In this document: in pieces, positions 34,240 through 42,955 of the stretch
Numbering within the stretch: position 1 is the first letter of the stretch
Layout of the letters: each line of letters starts with the position of its first letter
Source: Helicobacter canadensis MIT 98-5491
Lineage (GTDB): Bacteria; Campylobacterota; Campylobacteria; Campylobacterales; Helicobacteraceae
Reading direction: 5' to 3'
DNA length: 64,000 nucleotides
Assembly (NCBI RefSeq): GCF_000162575.1
Contig: NZ_CM000776.2
Span: 1,469,900-1,533,899 of the forward strand
The notes under the pieces: generated by a model
The model's database searches: none
What the model was told of the DNA's origin: nothing
The model's input: only the letters and a program-made list of their open reading frames with translations
Program-made: the position numbers and the translations under genes

Positions 34240-35649
34240 TTATTTAGCAACGATACTAAAGATTCTACCACCACGATTGATTAGCATTCGCTTTGGTTGT
34301 CCTTTATAGCGTTTAAGTGCATCATTAAAAGATTTTAGATCTGAAATACTAAAGCTCTCAATTTGAACAATGATATCACCCTCTCTAAATCCTAGCTCTT
34401 CTGCCTTGCTATTTGGTGCCACTTGAGAAATAAAAATCCCTTGAATATTGCTTGGAATTCCATAATTTTCTTTCATTGTTGGCGTTAGCTCTGAAACCTC
34501 AAGCCCTTGTATGCTACCTACTTCCTTTGCAATAGATTGAGTATTAGCGAGTTTTGCTAAAGTTAATGTTAAATTTTGCTCCTTTTTATCCCTTATAATA
34601 GTAAGATTAATTGTATCTTTAGGGCTAAAAGTGCCAATATAATTTTTAAGTTCAGCAGCAGATCTAATGGGCTTTCCATTAACTTTGGTAATCAAATCCC
34701 AAACTTTCAAACCGCTCTTTTGTGCTGGAGAATCATTTTCAATAGAAATTACCACCGCACCATTTTGATTCTTATAAACTTCTTTTAAATCACCATTAAT
34801 ATCTTGGATACTTACGCCAAGATAACCACGCTCAATCACACCATCTTCTATTAAGGCTTTAGAAATTTTCTTCACCATTTCAGATGGAATCGCAAATCCA
34901 ATACCATGATTTCCACCTGTGCGTGAAAGAATAGCGGTATTAATTCCAATCAATCCACCACGGCTATCTACCAAAGCTCCGCCACTATTTCCCGGATTAA
35001 TAGAAGCATCTGTCTGGATAAAATTCTCATAATCATTAATGCCAATTCCACTTTTATTAAGTGCAGAGATAATCCCTTGCGTTACACTCTCGCCCACACC
35101 AAAAGGATTTCCAATAGCAAAAACAACATCACCCACTTGCAAATCATCGCTTGAAGCAAATTTCAAAAAGGGAAGATTTTTTGCATTAATCTTTACAATT
35201 GCTAAATCGCTTTTTTCATCCCTGCCAATAATTTTTGCCTCATATTCTTTATTAGAATCTGGCAAAGCAACAATAATTTTATCTGCACCTTCAACCACAT
35301 GATTATTGGTAACAATATAACCATCACTTGAAATAATTACGCCACTTCCAAGGCTTCGTTCAATTCTATCTTTAGGCACAATAGCCCCAAAAGCATCACC
35401 AAAAAACTGCCGAAAAAATGGATCATTCAAAAGAGGATGCCCTTGAATATTAGCCGCTTTGACCTTTTTTTGTGTAGAAATATTAACCACACCCTTTTTA
35501 GCTTCCTTAATAGAATCATAAAAAGAATAAACTTTATTTTCTGAAATATCGGGAGTTTCCCTAGAGGTAATATTGGGCAATGTGCTAACTTCAAAAGCAA
35601 AAACATTTCCAGCTAACAATGCTCCAAAAAGAAGTGTCTTGATTTTCAT
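34240..35649 (-). CDS. htrA: Periplasmic serine protease HtrA (DegQ/DegP type)
   Basis: 469 residues. The signal peptide is MKIKTLLFGALLAGNVFA. The trypsin-like domain has the triad His in VTNNHVVEGAD, Asp in EKSDLAIVKI and Ser in NPGNSGGALVD. Two PDZ domains follow (about 275-365 and 385-469). It degrades and refolds periplasmic proteins; Helicobacter HtrA is also secreted and cleaves E-cadherin, which is known for the family and inferred here. It is monocistronic, with its own terminator and an upstream gap shared with flaA. Confidence 0.96.
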   Translation of the reverse strand: MKIKTLLFGALLAGNVFAFEVSTLPNITSRETPDISENKVYSFYDSIKEAKKGVVNISTQKKVKAANIQGHPLLNDPFFRQFFGDAFGAIVPKDRIERSLGSGVIISSDGYIVTNNHVVEGADKIIVALPDSNKEYEAKIIGRDEKSDLAIVKINAKNLPFLKFASSDDLQVGDVVFAIGNPFGVGESVTQGIISALNKSGIGINDYENFIQTDASINPGNSGGALVDSRGGLIGINTAILSRTGGNHGIGFAIPSEMVKKISKALIEDGVIERGYLGVSIQDINGDLKEVYKNQNGAVVISIENDSPAQKSGLKVWDLITKVNGKPIRSAAELKNYIGTFSPKDTINLTIIRDKKEQNLTLTLAKLANTQSIAKEVGSIQGLEVSELTPTMKENYGIPSNIQGIFISQVAPNSKAEELGFREGDIIVQIESFSISDLKSFNDALKRYKGQPKRMLINRGGRIFSIVAK

Positions 35650-35824
35650 CTGTTCTCCTTTGTCAAAATAAAATGAATAAAGAAATTATTACCAAAAAAT
35701 GTAAATCAATAAATAATCAAAAAAATATTGAAAAACTTTCTATGAAATTAATCCTGCAAAAACAAAGTATCTTAAGTCAATCTAATAAATTTTTTAAAAA
35801 TTTGTAATTTTTCACAAAAAATAC
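35650..35824. other. A/T-rich spacer between divergent htrA and flaA
   Basis: This is the left half of the 348-bp gap, the only one in the window over 300 bp. I see no gene or RNA in it. It should contain the htrA promoter on the minus strand, but no convincing hexamers stand out. The right half holds the flaA promoter and leader, listed separately. Confidence 0.5.
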
Positions 35825-35855
35825 TAAAGCTTTTAAAAAAAAAATCCGATATAAT
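35825..35855 (+). promoter_or_regulatory. Sigma-28 (FliA) promoter of flaA
   Basis: TAAA at 35825-35828 is followed by 16 nt and TCCGATAT at 35845-35852, close to the Helicobacter FliA consensus TAAA-N15-GCCGATAA. The spacer contains a run of ten A residues (35835-35844). A TATAAT (35850-35855) overlaps the -10, so some vegetative transcription is possible. Confidence 0.75.
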
Positions 35856-35859
35856 CACA

Positions 35860-35997
35860 TAACCAAACAGAAAAGCACCTATAAGTAAGAGGCTAGAAAC
35901 TAGCCCCAAGCTTTTAAATCGCTTTTTTGCTTAAGGGTTAAATTTAAATCAATGCTAAGCCAAGGAAGGCAAGGCAAAACACAAAAAGGAGTTTCAA
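35860..35997 (+). promoter_or_regulatory. Long structured flaA 5' leader
   Basis: The predicted leader is about 135 nt. It holds a perfect hairpin GGCTAG-AAA-CTAGCC (35891-35905) and two GGA motifs, one in CCAAGGAAGG (around 35960-35970) and one in the Shine-Dalgarno AAAGGAG just before the ATG. Paired GGA motifs are the sort of site CsrA binds; CsrA/FliW control of flaA is established in C. jejuni and is inference here. Confidence 0.45.
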
Positions 35998-37494
35998 ATG
36001 GCATTTCAAGTCAATACAAATGTTAATGCATTAAATGCAACTGCACAAAGCACTTTTACACAAAATAGTCTTTCTAGTTCTTTGCAAAAGTTAAGTTCAG
36101 GTTTAAGAATCAACTCTGCTAAAGATGATGCTTCAGGTATGGCAATTGCAGATAGTTTGCGTTCTCAAGCAAACACTTTAGGTCAAGCAATCCGTAACGC
36201 AAATGATGGTATGGGAATTATCCAAATTGCTGATAAGGCGATGGATGAGCAAGTAAAAATCCTTGACACTATCAAAACAAAAGCAACTCAAGCAGCACAA
36301 GATGGTCAAACTTCAACCACAAGAACTGCTATTCAAGCTGACATTAATCGTCTTATTGAATCACTTGATAACATTGCGCAAACTACTTCTTATAATGGTT
36401 TGTCATTGCTTTCTGGTAGCTTTACTAACAAAGAATTCCAAGTGGGAGCTTTCTCTAACCAAAGTATTAGAGCTAGCATTGGTGCAACAAGCTCGGATAA
36501 AATCGGACATGTTAGAAGTGAAACTTTGAAATTTAGTGCATTAGGCACTACATCTTTAAACTTTGTCCAAGCACAAGGGACTAACGATGTTACACTAGAG
36601 AGTGTTGTGATCTCAACTTCAGCAGGGACAGGTTTGGGTGCTTTAGCAGAAGTAATCAACAAAAACTCTAATGCGCTAGGAGGAGTTCGTGCAGAAGCAA
36701 CAGTTATTAGAACAGGAACTCAAAGTGTCGCAGCAGGTGATGTTACAAGCCTAACAATCAATGGTATAAAAATCGGTGATATCGCAGGAATCCAAGCCAA
36801 TGACTCTGATGGAAGACTTGTCCAAGCTATCAATGCTTACAAAGAACAAACCGGTGTTCAAGCTTCAACCGATGAAGCAGGAAGACTAGTGCTCACTTCC
36901 AATGATGGTCGTGCAATCCAAGTTGCAGGTGGCGGTATGAGTGCGGGTGGTGCGGCTATTATAACTGCTGCTAATGCAACTAGCACCTTTGTTGGTTCTT
37001 TAACTCTTACAAGAGTGGGTGCTAATGACATTAAAATTAGTGGTACAGGATTAACAAATGTTGCAAAGACAAGCGGAACAGCTCAAACTACAACTACTCT
37101 TAGAAATATCAAAGGAAACTTAAGTGCGGATGTCAAATCTGCTATCGGTGCAAACGCAGGAGCTTGGAGTGGTGCAACTGGACAAGGATTAGAAGCAGGA
37201 GTTATCACCCTTAAAGGTGCGATGCTAGTAATGGATATCGCAGAATCAGCTATTAAACAACTTGACTCTATCCGATCTGACCTTGGTTCTGTGCAACAAC
37301 AAATGCAATCAACAGTTAATAACATCACTATCACACAAGTGAATGTTAAATCTGCTGAATCAGGAATTAGAGAAGTTGATTTCGCTAGCGAATCTGCAAA
37401 CTACTCTAACCTAAATATCCTTGCACAAGCTGGAAGCTACGCAATGAGCCAAGCTAACACTGTGCAACAAAATATCTTAAGACTACTTCAATAG
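35998..37494 (+). CDS. flaA: Major flagellin FlaA
   Basis: 498 residues. Conserved flagellin ends frame a variable centre: N-terminal D0/D1 (residues 1-~170; [37 protein letters not shown] in part) and C-terminal D1/D0 ending [14 protein letters not shown]. The start MAFQVNTN and the [20 protein letters not shown] segment match H. pylori FlaA rather than FlaB (which begins MSFRIN). The TLR5-recognition segment is of the Campylobacterota type ([15 protein letters not shown]). It polymerises into the flagellar filament after export by the type III apparatus. A sigma-28 promoter and a strong terminator bracket it. Confidence 0.95.
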   Translation: MAFQVNTNVNALNATAQSTFTQNSLSSSLQKLSSGLRINSAKDDASGMAIADSLRSQANTLGQAIRNANDGMGIIQIADKAMDEQVKILDTIKTKATQAAQDGQTSTTRTAIQADINRLIESLDNIAQTTSYNGLSLLSGSFTNKEFQVGAFSNQSIRASIGATSSDKIGHVRSETLKFSALGTTSLNFVQAQGTNDVTLESVVISTSAGTGLGALAEVINKNSNALGGVRAEATVIRTGTQSVAAGDVTSLTINGIKIGDIAGIQANDSDGRLVQAINAYKEQTGVQASTDEAGRLVLTSNDGRAIQVAGGGMSAGGAAIITAANATSTFVGSLTLTRVGANDIKISGTGLTNVAKTSGTAQTTTTLRNIKGNLSADVKSAIGANAGAWSGATGQGLEAGVITLKGAMLVMDIAESAIKQLDSIRSDLGSVQQQMQSTVNNITITQVNVKSAESGIREVDFASESANYSNLNILAQAGSYAMSQANTVQQNILRLLQ

Positions 37495-37506
37495 TCTTTT
37501 AATCAA

Positions 37507-37531
37507 TCTCAAGCCCTTTTTGGGTTTGAGA
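37507..37531 (+). terminator. flaA terminator
   Basis: CTCAAGCCC (37508-37516) pairs with GGGTTTGAG (37522-37530) with one G-U pair and a T5 loop, followed by a T-rich stretch. It lies 14 bp after the flaA stop. The rest of the gap to trpA (to 37647) shows nothing recognisable. Confidence 0.75.
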
Positions 37532-37647
37532 AATTTTATTACTCTCTTTTTTGATTAAAACTTCACAATATTTAACATTATCCAATATTTAAGACTCTAT
37601 AACTTTCAAACTACTTAGATAATAGTTCAAACTTTAAAATCCACACT

Positions 37648-38427
37648 CTAAAGTGTAATTCCTATTAAATCCCTTGTAAAATGATAAAGCTTATCTTGCA
37701 AATTCACTTTTTGTTCAGCACTTTGAGCAATCATTCTCACAAACGCACTCCCCACAACCACGATTGGCACAATCCCACGCAAAGCATCAATTTGCTCTCT
37801 ACTATGAATTCCAAATCCCAATGCAATAGGCTTTGTTGTATGTTTTTTCACTCTCTTTATATATTCTAAAAGAGTAGAATCAATTGATGTCCCATCACCT
37901 GTAATGCCATTTCTTGCAATAACATAAATTAAACTCCCTGTTGCCCCATCAAGCTTCTCCATTCGCTTTGCATCAGTATAAGGTGCAATAAGTGCAATAT
38001 TCTCTAACCCGTGCTTTTTGCTTAATTCAAAAAGTCTCTCATCATTCTGCAAAGATAAATCTGGCACAATAAGCCCAAAAACTCCGCATTCTTTGGCTTT
38101 TTTAAGAAATTTTTCAATACCATAGGCAAACAAAATATTACCATAAGTCATAATTAAAATCTTTGTTTGAATATCCCTTTGCTTAAAGGCTTCATTAAGC
38201 CTTTGCAAAAACTCAAATCCCAAATCTGTATTAAATCCATTTTTTAACGATTCTTCACAAGCACTCGCAATCACAACACCATCAGCATTAGGATCAGAAA
38301 AGGGAAACTGCACTTCTAAATACTCCGCTCCACCTCGTGCGATTCCAAGTGCTGCTTCTAAACTCTCACCAAAACTAGGGAATGAAGCAACAATATGCCC
38401 CATTAGTTTAATGTTTTCTTTTTTCAT
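37648..38427 (-). CDS. trpA: Tryptophan synthase alpha chain
   Basis: 259 residues, TIM barrel. The catalytic Glu and Asp are in YLEVQFPFSDPNADG, and VIARNGITGDG and GFGIHSREQ mark the phosphate site. It cleaves indole-3-glycerol phosphate and passes indole to TrpB. It follows trpB by one base on the minus strand. The other trp genes are divergent from this pair. Confidence 0.95.
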   Translation of the reverse strand: MKKENIKLMGHIVASFPSFGESLEAALGIARGGAEYLEVQFPFSDPNADGVVIASACEESLKNGFNTDLGFEFLQRLNEAFKQRDIQTKILIMTYGNILFAYGIEKFLKKAKECGVFGLIVPDLSLQNDERLFELSKKHGLENIALIAPYTDAKRMEKLDGATGSLIYVIARNGITGDGTSIDSTLLEYIKRVKKHTTKPIALGFGIHSREQIDALRGIVPIVVVGSAFVRMIAQSAEQKVNLQDKLYHFTRDLIGITL

Positions 38428-38428
38428 A

Positions 38429-39697
38429 TTATTGCCCTCTCATCTCTGCAATCTCATTTGCCAAAAACTCACTCCAACGATCTTTTTGCAAGGCTTTTGC
38501 GGTAATAAAAATATCCTTATCCCCTCTCCCTGAAACATTTACTAAAATCTTTTTATTCTTGACTTTTTTAGCAATGCTCAAAGCTCCTGCTAAAGCGTGA
38601 CTTGATTCTAAAGCCGCTATAATCCCTTCGTTTCTAGCAAAAAACTCCAAGGCTTCTAAAGCTTCCTTATCGCTACTAGAGCTAAATTCAACACGCCCTA
38701 TTTCTTTTAAATGTGCAAGTTGAGGACCAATTCCTGCGTAATCAAGCCCTGCTGAAATTGAATAAGTCTCTAAAAGATTACCATAATTATCGCTTAAAAA
38801 ATAGCTTTTATAGCCTTGAACGATTCCAAGATGTGCATTTGCATTCCCCATTCTTATGGCATTTTTCCCCTTTTCCTTACTCATTCCCCCTGCTTCAATT
38901 CCTACCAAAGTAACTTCTCGATCCTCTAAATAATGCCTAAAAAATCCCATTGCATTACTTCCACCTCCAACACAAGCCACCATAATATCGGGATTACCTT
39001 TAAAAAACTGCTTCGTTTGAGTTTTTAGCTCCTTGCTAATCACGCTTTGAAATTCTCTAACAATATCTGGATAAGGATAAGGTCCTAATGCACTTCCAAG
39101 CACATAAAAAGTATTTTTGCTATCTTTACTCCATTCTCTTAAGGCTTCATTAACAGCATCTTTAAGCGTTTGTGATCCACTCTCTACGCCGATCACTTTA
39201 GCACCCAAAAGTTGCATATTAAACACATTAGGAAATTGTCGTTTCACATCCCTACTTCCCATAAAAACTACACATTCTAAGCCAAGCTTTGCACACGCTG
39301 CACTCACTGCAAGTCCGTGCTGACCTGCACCTGTTTCTGCGATGATTCTTGTTTTACCCATTTTTTTAGCCAAAAGCACTTGCCCTATAGCGTTATTAAT
39401 CTTATGCGCACCTGTATTTGCTAAACCTTCAAACTTTAAATAAATCTGATTTTGCAGAATCTTACTAGCATTTTTTGCATAAATTAGGGGCGTTGGACGA
39501 CCTACAAATTCTTTTAAAAGTTCTTTAAATTCCTTTTGAAATCCCTTAGAAAACAAAAGTTTTTTATAAGCTTTTTCTAATTCTTCTAATGCTGGATACA
39601 AAATTTCTGGCACATACTGCCCACCAAAAGCGTGGAAATCACCCTTATTCTCTCCAAAAAAACCTTTTTTTGATTTTAAAAATATTTTTTCTGCCAT
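38429..39697 (-). CDS. trpB: Tryptophan synthase beta chain
   Basis: 422 residues. The PLP lysine is in LANTGAHKINNAIGQ at about residue 93, and the phosphate-binding loop GGGSNAMG and HAGL-type segment GLDYAGIGPQLAHL follow. N-terminal HAFGGQYVPE is typical of TrpB1. It condenses indole with serine. It is transcribed leftward from a 117-bp region shared with trpE; a -10 TATAAT lies at 39724-39729 (minus). Confidence 0.96.
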   Translation of the reverse strand: MAEKIFLKSKKGFFGENKGDFHAFGGQYVPEILYPALEELEKAYKKLLFSKGFQKEFKELLKEFVGRPTPLIYAKNASKILQNQIYLKFEGLANTGAHKINNAIGQVLLAKKMGKTRIIAETGAGQHGLAVSAACAKLGLECVVFMGSRDVKRQFPNVFNMQLLGAKVIGVESGSQTLKDAVNEALREWSKDSKNTFYVLGSALGPYPYPDIVREFQSVISKELKTQTKQFFKGNPDIMVACVGGGSNAMGFFRHYLEDREVTLVGIEAGGMSKEKGKNAIRMGNANAHLGIVQGYKSYFLSDNYGNLLETYSISAGLDYAGIGPQLAHLKEIGRVEFSSSSDKEALEALEFFARNEGIIAALESSHALAGALSIAKKVKNKKILVNVSGRGDKDIFITAKALQKDRWSEFLANEIAEMRGQ

Positions 39698-39723
39698 TTG
39701 TTTTCTTTATAATTTTTTGCACC

Positions 39724-39774
39724 ATTATATCTAATCCAAACTCAAATTTCTTTTTAAAAAAATAATAGTATAAT
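39724..39774. promoter_or_regulatory. Divergent trpB / trpE promoters
   Basis: TATAAT occurs on the minus strand at 39724-39729 and on the plus strand at 39769-39774, with 39 bp between them, so the -35 regions must overlap or lie back to back. Starts follow 26 bp (trpB) and 40 bp (trpE) later. I see no leader peptide with Trp codons and no T-box or attenuator structure in the 117 bp. Confidence 0.6.
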
Positions 39775-39814
39775 TCAAAATTTAATTTTTAAAACTAATT
39801 TTTAAAGAAATGTT

Positions 39815-41287
39815 ATGTTTAAGTTTTTAAATCTCAATCAAAAAGGCTATGATTCGGCTTTGGAATTCTGCAAGATTCCGGCTTCTAAGCTTACACCTTT
39901 AATGCTTTGTGAAACTTTCAATGCTCCTGTATTGCTTGAATCGGCATTTTTAAAAAGTGGAAAAGGACGCTTCTCTATTCTTATTTTAGAAGAAGCTTTT
40001 AGAGTTACAAAAGATAATCAAGAAACCTCCTTGCTTTTTTTGGATTCTAAACACATTCTCCCCAAACGACCCTTTTTAGAAACCTTAGAATCTTTAAGAA
40101 AACTTGCTCCAAATCCAAATGATTCTCAACTTAATTCCACCCTGCCTAGCGATTTACCTTTACCGCTTGGAGGAGTGGGATATTTGGGATATGAATTTTT
40201 TAGCGAGATTGAATCGCTTAGCTTTAATAATCCCCCCCTTTATGATTGCTATGACAATGCCTTTATTTTTGGGCGTGATTTTGCTATTTTTGATCACTTT
40301 TATGAATCGCTTTATCTCATTAGTGTCGCCTATGACCAAGAGACACAATCCCATAACCTAAAAAATCGTCTTGATAAACTTATCCAAAAGTTAGAAAATA
40401 TTCAACAAAAACAAGAATCTCCGCAAAATTATCATTCAAAGGTTATTTCTAGCGATAAGCAATCCTATTACACTCATATGGTTACCTTCCTTAAAGATGA
40501 AATCTATAAAGGCAATCTTTTGCAATGTGTCCCAAGCCAAAGTATGCAAATACAAAGCGACTTACCGCCGTTAAGAGCCTATCAAAATTTACGCACCAAC
40601 AATCCAAGCCCTTATATGTATTATTACAATTTTGGGCATTTTCAAATTATTGGTAGCTCCCCTGAAGTGTTAGTTAAAGTTGAAAAAATTGATGATAAAA
40701 AAGCCAAAATCACTCTTCGCCCTATAGCTGGAACTCGCAAAAGAGGAAACAATCAGATTCAAGATTTGCAATTAGAAGAAGAATTAAAAAATAATCCAAA
40801 AGAAAATGCTGAACATTTGATGCTCTTAGACTTAGGGCGTAATGATATTGGAAAGGTTGCAATAGGTGGCAGCGTGGAAGTTACTCAAGAAAAAGTGATC
40901 GAAAAATACGCTAGGGTAATGCACCTTGTCTCTGAAGTAGAGGGTATAATGGATTTACAAATCCATAATAAAAATGATGCTATTTTAGCAACATTTCCTG
41001 CTGGAACTGTGAGTGGAGCACCTAAGATTCAAGCTATAAAAACCATCGAATCTTTAGAAGAACATAAAAGAGCCATTTATTCTGGAGCCATTGGATATTT
41101 TACACAAGATGGCGATATGAATTTTGCAATCGCTATCCGCACTGCAGTCTATCAAAAAGGCATTTATTATCTCCAAGCTGGTGCAGGGATTGTTTATGAT
41201 TCTATCCCAAAAGAAGAATACCTAGAAACCAAAAATAAAATGCTATCCTTAGTGGAAGCCATTATGGGAGAAAATAATGCAAACTAA
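39815..41287 (+). CDS. trpE: Anthranilate synthase component I
   Basis: 490 residues. The chorismate-binding domain shows IAGTRKRGNN, LDLGRNDIGKVA, and PAGTVSGAPKIQA, with an N-terminal regulatory half (feedback-inhibition motif LLES-like at VLLESAF). It makes anthranilate from chorismate using ammonia from the TrpG domain. Shine-Dalgarno is weak (AAAGAAA). It starts the rightward trp unit; trpGD follows after 48 bp. Confidence 0.95.
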   Translation: MFKFLNLNQKGYDSALEFCKIPASKLTPLMLCETFNAPVLLESAFLKSGKGRFSILILEEAFRVTKDNQETSLLFLDSKHILPKRPFLETLESLRKLAPNPNDSQLNSTLPSDLPLPLGGVGYLGYEFFSEIESLSFNNPPLYDCYDNAFIFGRDFAIFDHFYESLYLISVAYDQETQSHNLKNRLDKLIQKLENIQQKQESPQNYHSKVISSDKQSYYTHMVTFLKDEIYKGNLLQCVPSQSMQIQSDLPPLRAYQNLRTNNPSPYMYYYNFGHFQIIGSSPEVLVKVEKIDDKKAKITLRPIAGTRKRGNNQIQDLQLEEELKNNPKENAEHLMLLDLGRNDIGKVAIGGSVEVTQEKVIEKYARVMHLVSEVEGIMDLQIHNKNDAILATFPAGTVSGAPKIQAIKTIESLEEHKRAIYSGAIGYFTQDGDMNFAIAIRTAVYQKGIYYLQAGAGIVYDSIPKEEYLETKNKMLSLVEAIMGENNAN

Positions 41288-41335
41288 ACCAACACAAAAA
41301 GACTCTCTCATCTCTAAAAACACAAAGGAAGTGTT

Positions 41336-42955
41336 ATGATTCTCCTTATTGATAATTACGATTCTTTTACTTATAATATCTATCAGGCTTTTAGTCGCTT
41401 TAACTATCCCATTAAAGTTTTAAGAAATGATCAAACTAGCCTAGAAGAAATCCAATCACTTAACCCAAGCTACATCATTATAGGACCTGGTCCAAAATCC
41501 CCAAAAGATGCAGGAATTAGTGTCCAAATTGTGCAACACTTTAAAGGAATCTATCCAATTTTAGGAATCTGTCTTGGACACCAAGCTATCCTAAGTGCTT
41601 TTGGAGTTGAAATCAAAAATGCCAAAAATATTGTGCATGGAAAAGTTGAACCACTCATTCACAATGCCAAAGGAATCTTCCGCCATATTAGCCAAAAAAC
41701 TCCCATTGCGCGTTATCATTCTCTTGTGGGAAAAAAAGAAGAGATTCCAGATTGTTTTTTAATTAGCGGAATGAGTGAAGATGGTGAAGTTATGGCGGTT
41801 GAACACAGGCAATATCATCTTGTAGGATTGCAATTCCACCCAGAATCCATTGGCACAAAAGAAGGCATTAAAATGCTACTTAATTTCTTGCATTACACAA
41901 GAGAGCCAATCCCCACAAAAGACTATCTCAAAAAAGTCCTTCACCAAAAATCCCTTAATTTCCAAGAAAGCTATAATCTAATGGATGAACTCACTGAAGG
42001 CAACTTAAGTGATGCACAAATTGGAAGTATTTTAACTAGCCTAGAAATCAAAGGCATTGATGAATATGAATTAGCAGGTTTTGCATCTGTGCTTAAAAAG
42101 AAAGCAGTTAAACTCAACTTAAAAGATAATTTTAACATTCGTTTTGATATGGTTGGCACAGGTGGAAGCGAAGCAAAAACTTTTAATGTCTCCACAACAG
42201 CTGCTCTACTTCTTGCCACACAAGCCCAAAAATCAAACTTTGGAATCATTAAGCACGGCAATAGAGCCGTTACTTCTAAAAGTGGGTCGGCTGATTTATT
42301 AAATGCACTTGGCATTAATGTAACTATGGATTTTAGTAATGTTAAAACCATTTATGAAAATCTCCACATTACCTTTTTATTTGCCCAAAAATTCCATTCT
42401 GCAATGCGTTTTGCAGCCAATGCTCGCTCCTCACTTGGCTTTAAGACTGCCTTTAATCTCATAGGTCCCCTAAGCAATCCAAGCCCAATAACCCACCAAC
42501 TTATTGGTGTTTTTGATAAATCTTACACCGAAATTATGGCAAAAGCTTTAGCAATTCTAGGCGTGAAACGAGCAATGGTTGTGAGCGGACTTGATGGTTA
42601 TGATGAAATCTCACTTTGTGCGCCAACACAAATTACAGAATTACAAAATGGAAGCATTAAAACCTATATTTTTAACCCCATTGAAGTGGGATTAGACTTT
42701 GTCAATCATTCACTCTTACAAGGCGGAGATAGCCAAGAAAATTTACAAATCACACTTGATATTTTTAATGCCAAACCCTCTCCCAAACTTGATTTAGTTG
42801 CTTTAAATATGGGTGCTGCCTTATATCTTTGCAATCAAGCCGAAAGTATCAAAGAAGGTTTTTTTAAAGCTAAAGAAATCATTCAAAGCAAAGAAATTTT
42901 TCCCCTTCTAGAATCCTTTAAAACCCTAAGCAATCAACGCCCAATAAAGGATTAA
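41336..42955 (+). CDS. trpGD: TrpGD fusion: anthranilate synthase glutaminase plus phosphoribosyltransferase
   Basis: 539 residues in two domains. Residues 1-~190 are a class I glutamine amidotransferase with nucleophile Cys in GICLGHQAI and His/Glu in LQFHPESIG. Residues ~200-539 are TrpD with MVGTGGSEAKTFNVSTTAA (PRPP site), KHGNRAVTSKSGSAD and RFAANARSSLGFKTAFNLIGPLSNP (quoted in parts). It supplies ammonia to TrpE and then phosphoribosylates anthranilate. The fusion is the enterobacterial-type arrangement also found in Helicobacter. It overlaps trpCF by one base. Confidence 0.95.
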   Translation: MILLIDNYDSFTYNIYQAFSRFNYPIKVLRNDQTSLEEIQSLNPSYIIIGPGPKSPKDAGISVQIVQHFKGIYPILGICLGHQAILSAFGVEIKNAKNIVHGKVEPLIHNAKGIFRHISQKTPIARYHSLVGKKEEIPDCFLISGMSEDGEVMAVEHRQYHLVGLQFHPESIGTKEGIKMLLNFLHYTREPIPTKDYLKKVLHQKSLNFQESYNLMDELTEGNLSDAQIGSILTSLEIKGIDEYELAGFASVLKKKAVKLNLKDNFNIRFDMVGTGGSEAKTFNVSTTAALLLATQAQKSNFGIIKHGNRAVTSKSGSADLLNALGINVTMDFSNVKTIYENLHITFLFAQKFHSAMRFAANARSSLGFKTAFNLIGPLSNPSPITHQLIGVFDKSYTEIMAKALAILGVKRAMVVSGLDGYDEISLCAPTQITELQNGSIKTYIFNPIEVGLDFVNHSLLQGGDSQENLQITLDIFNAKPSPKLDLVALNMGAALYLCNQAESIKEGFFKAKEIIQSKEIFPLLESFKTLSNQRPIKD

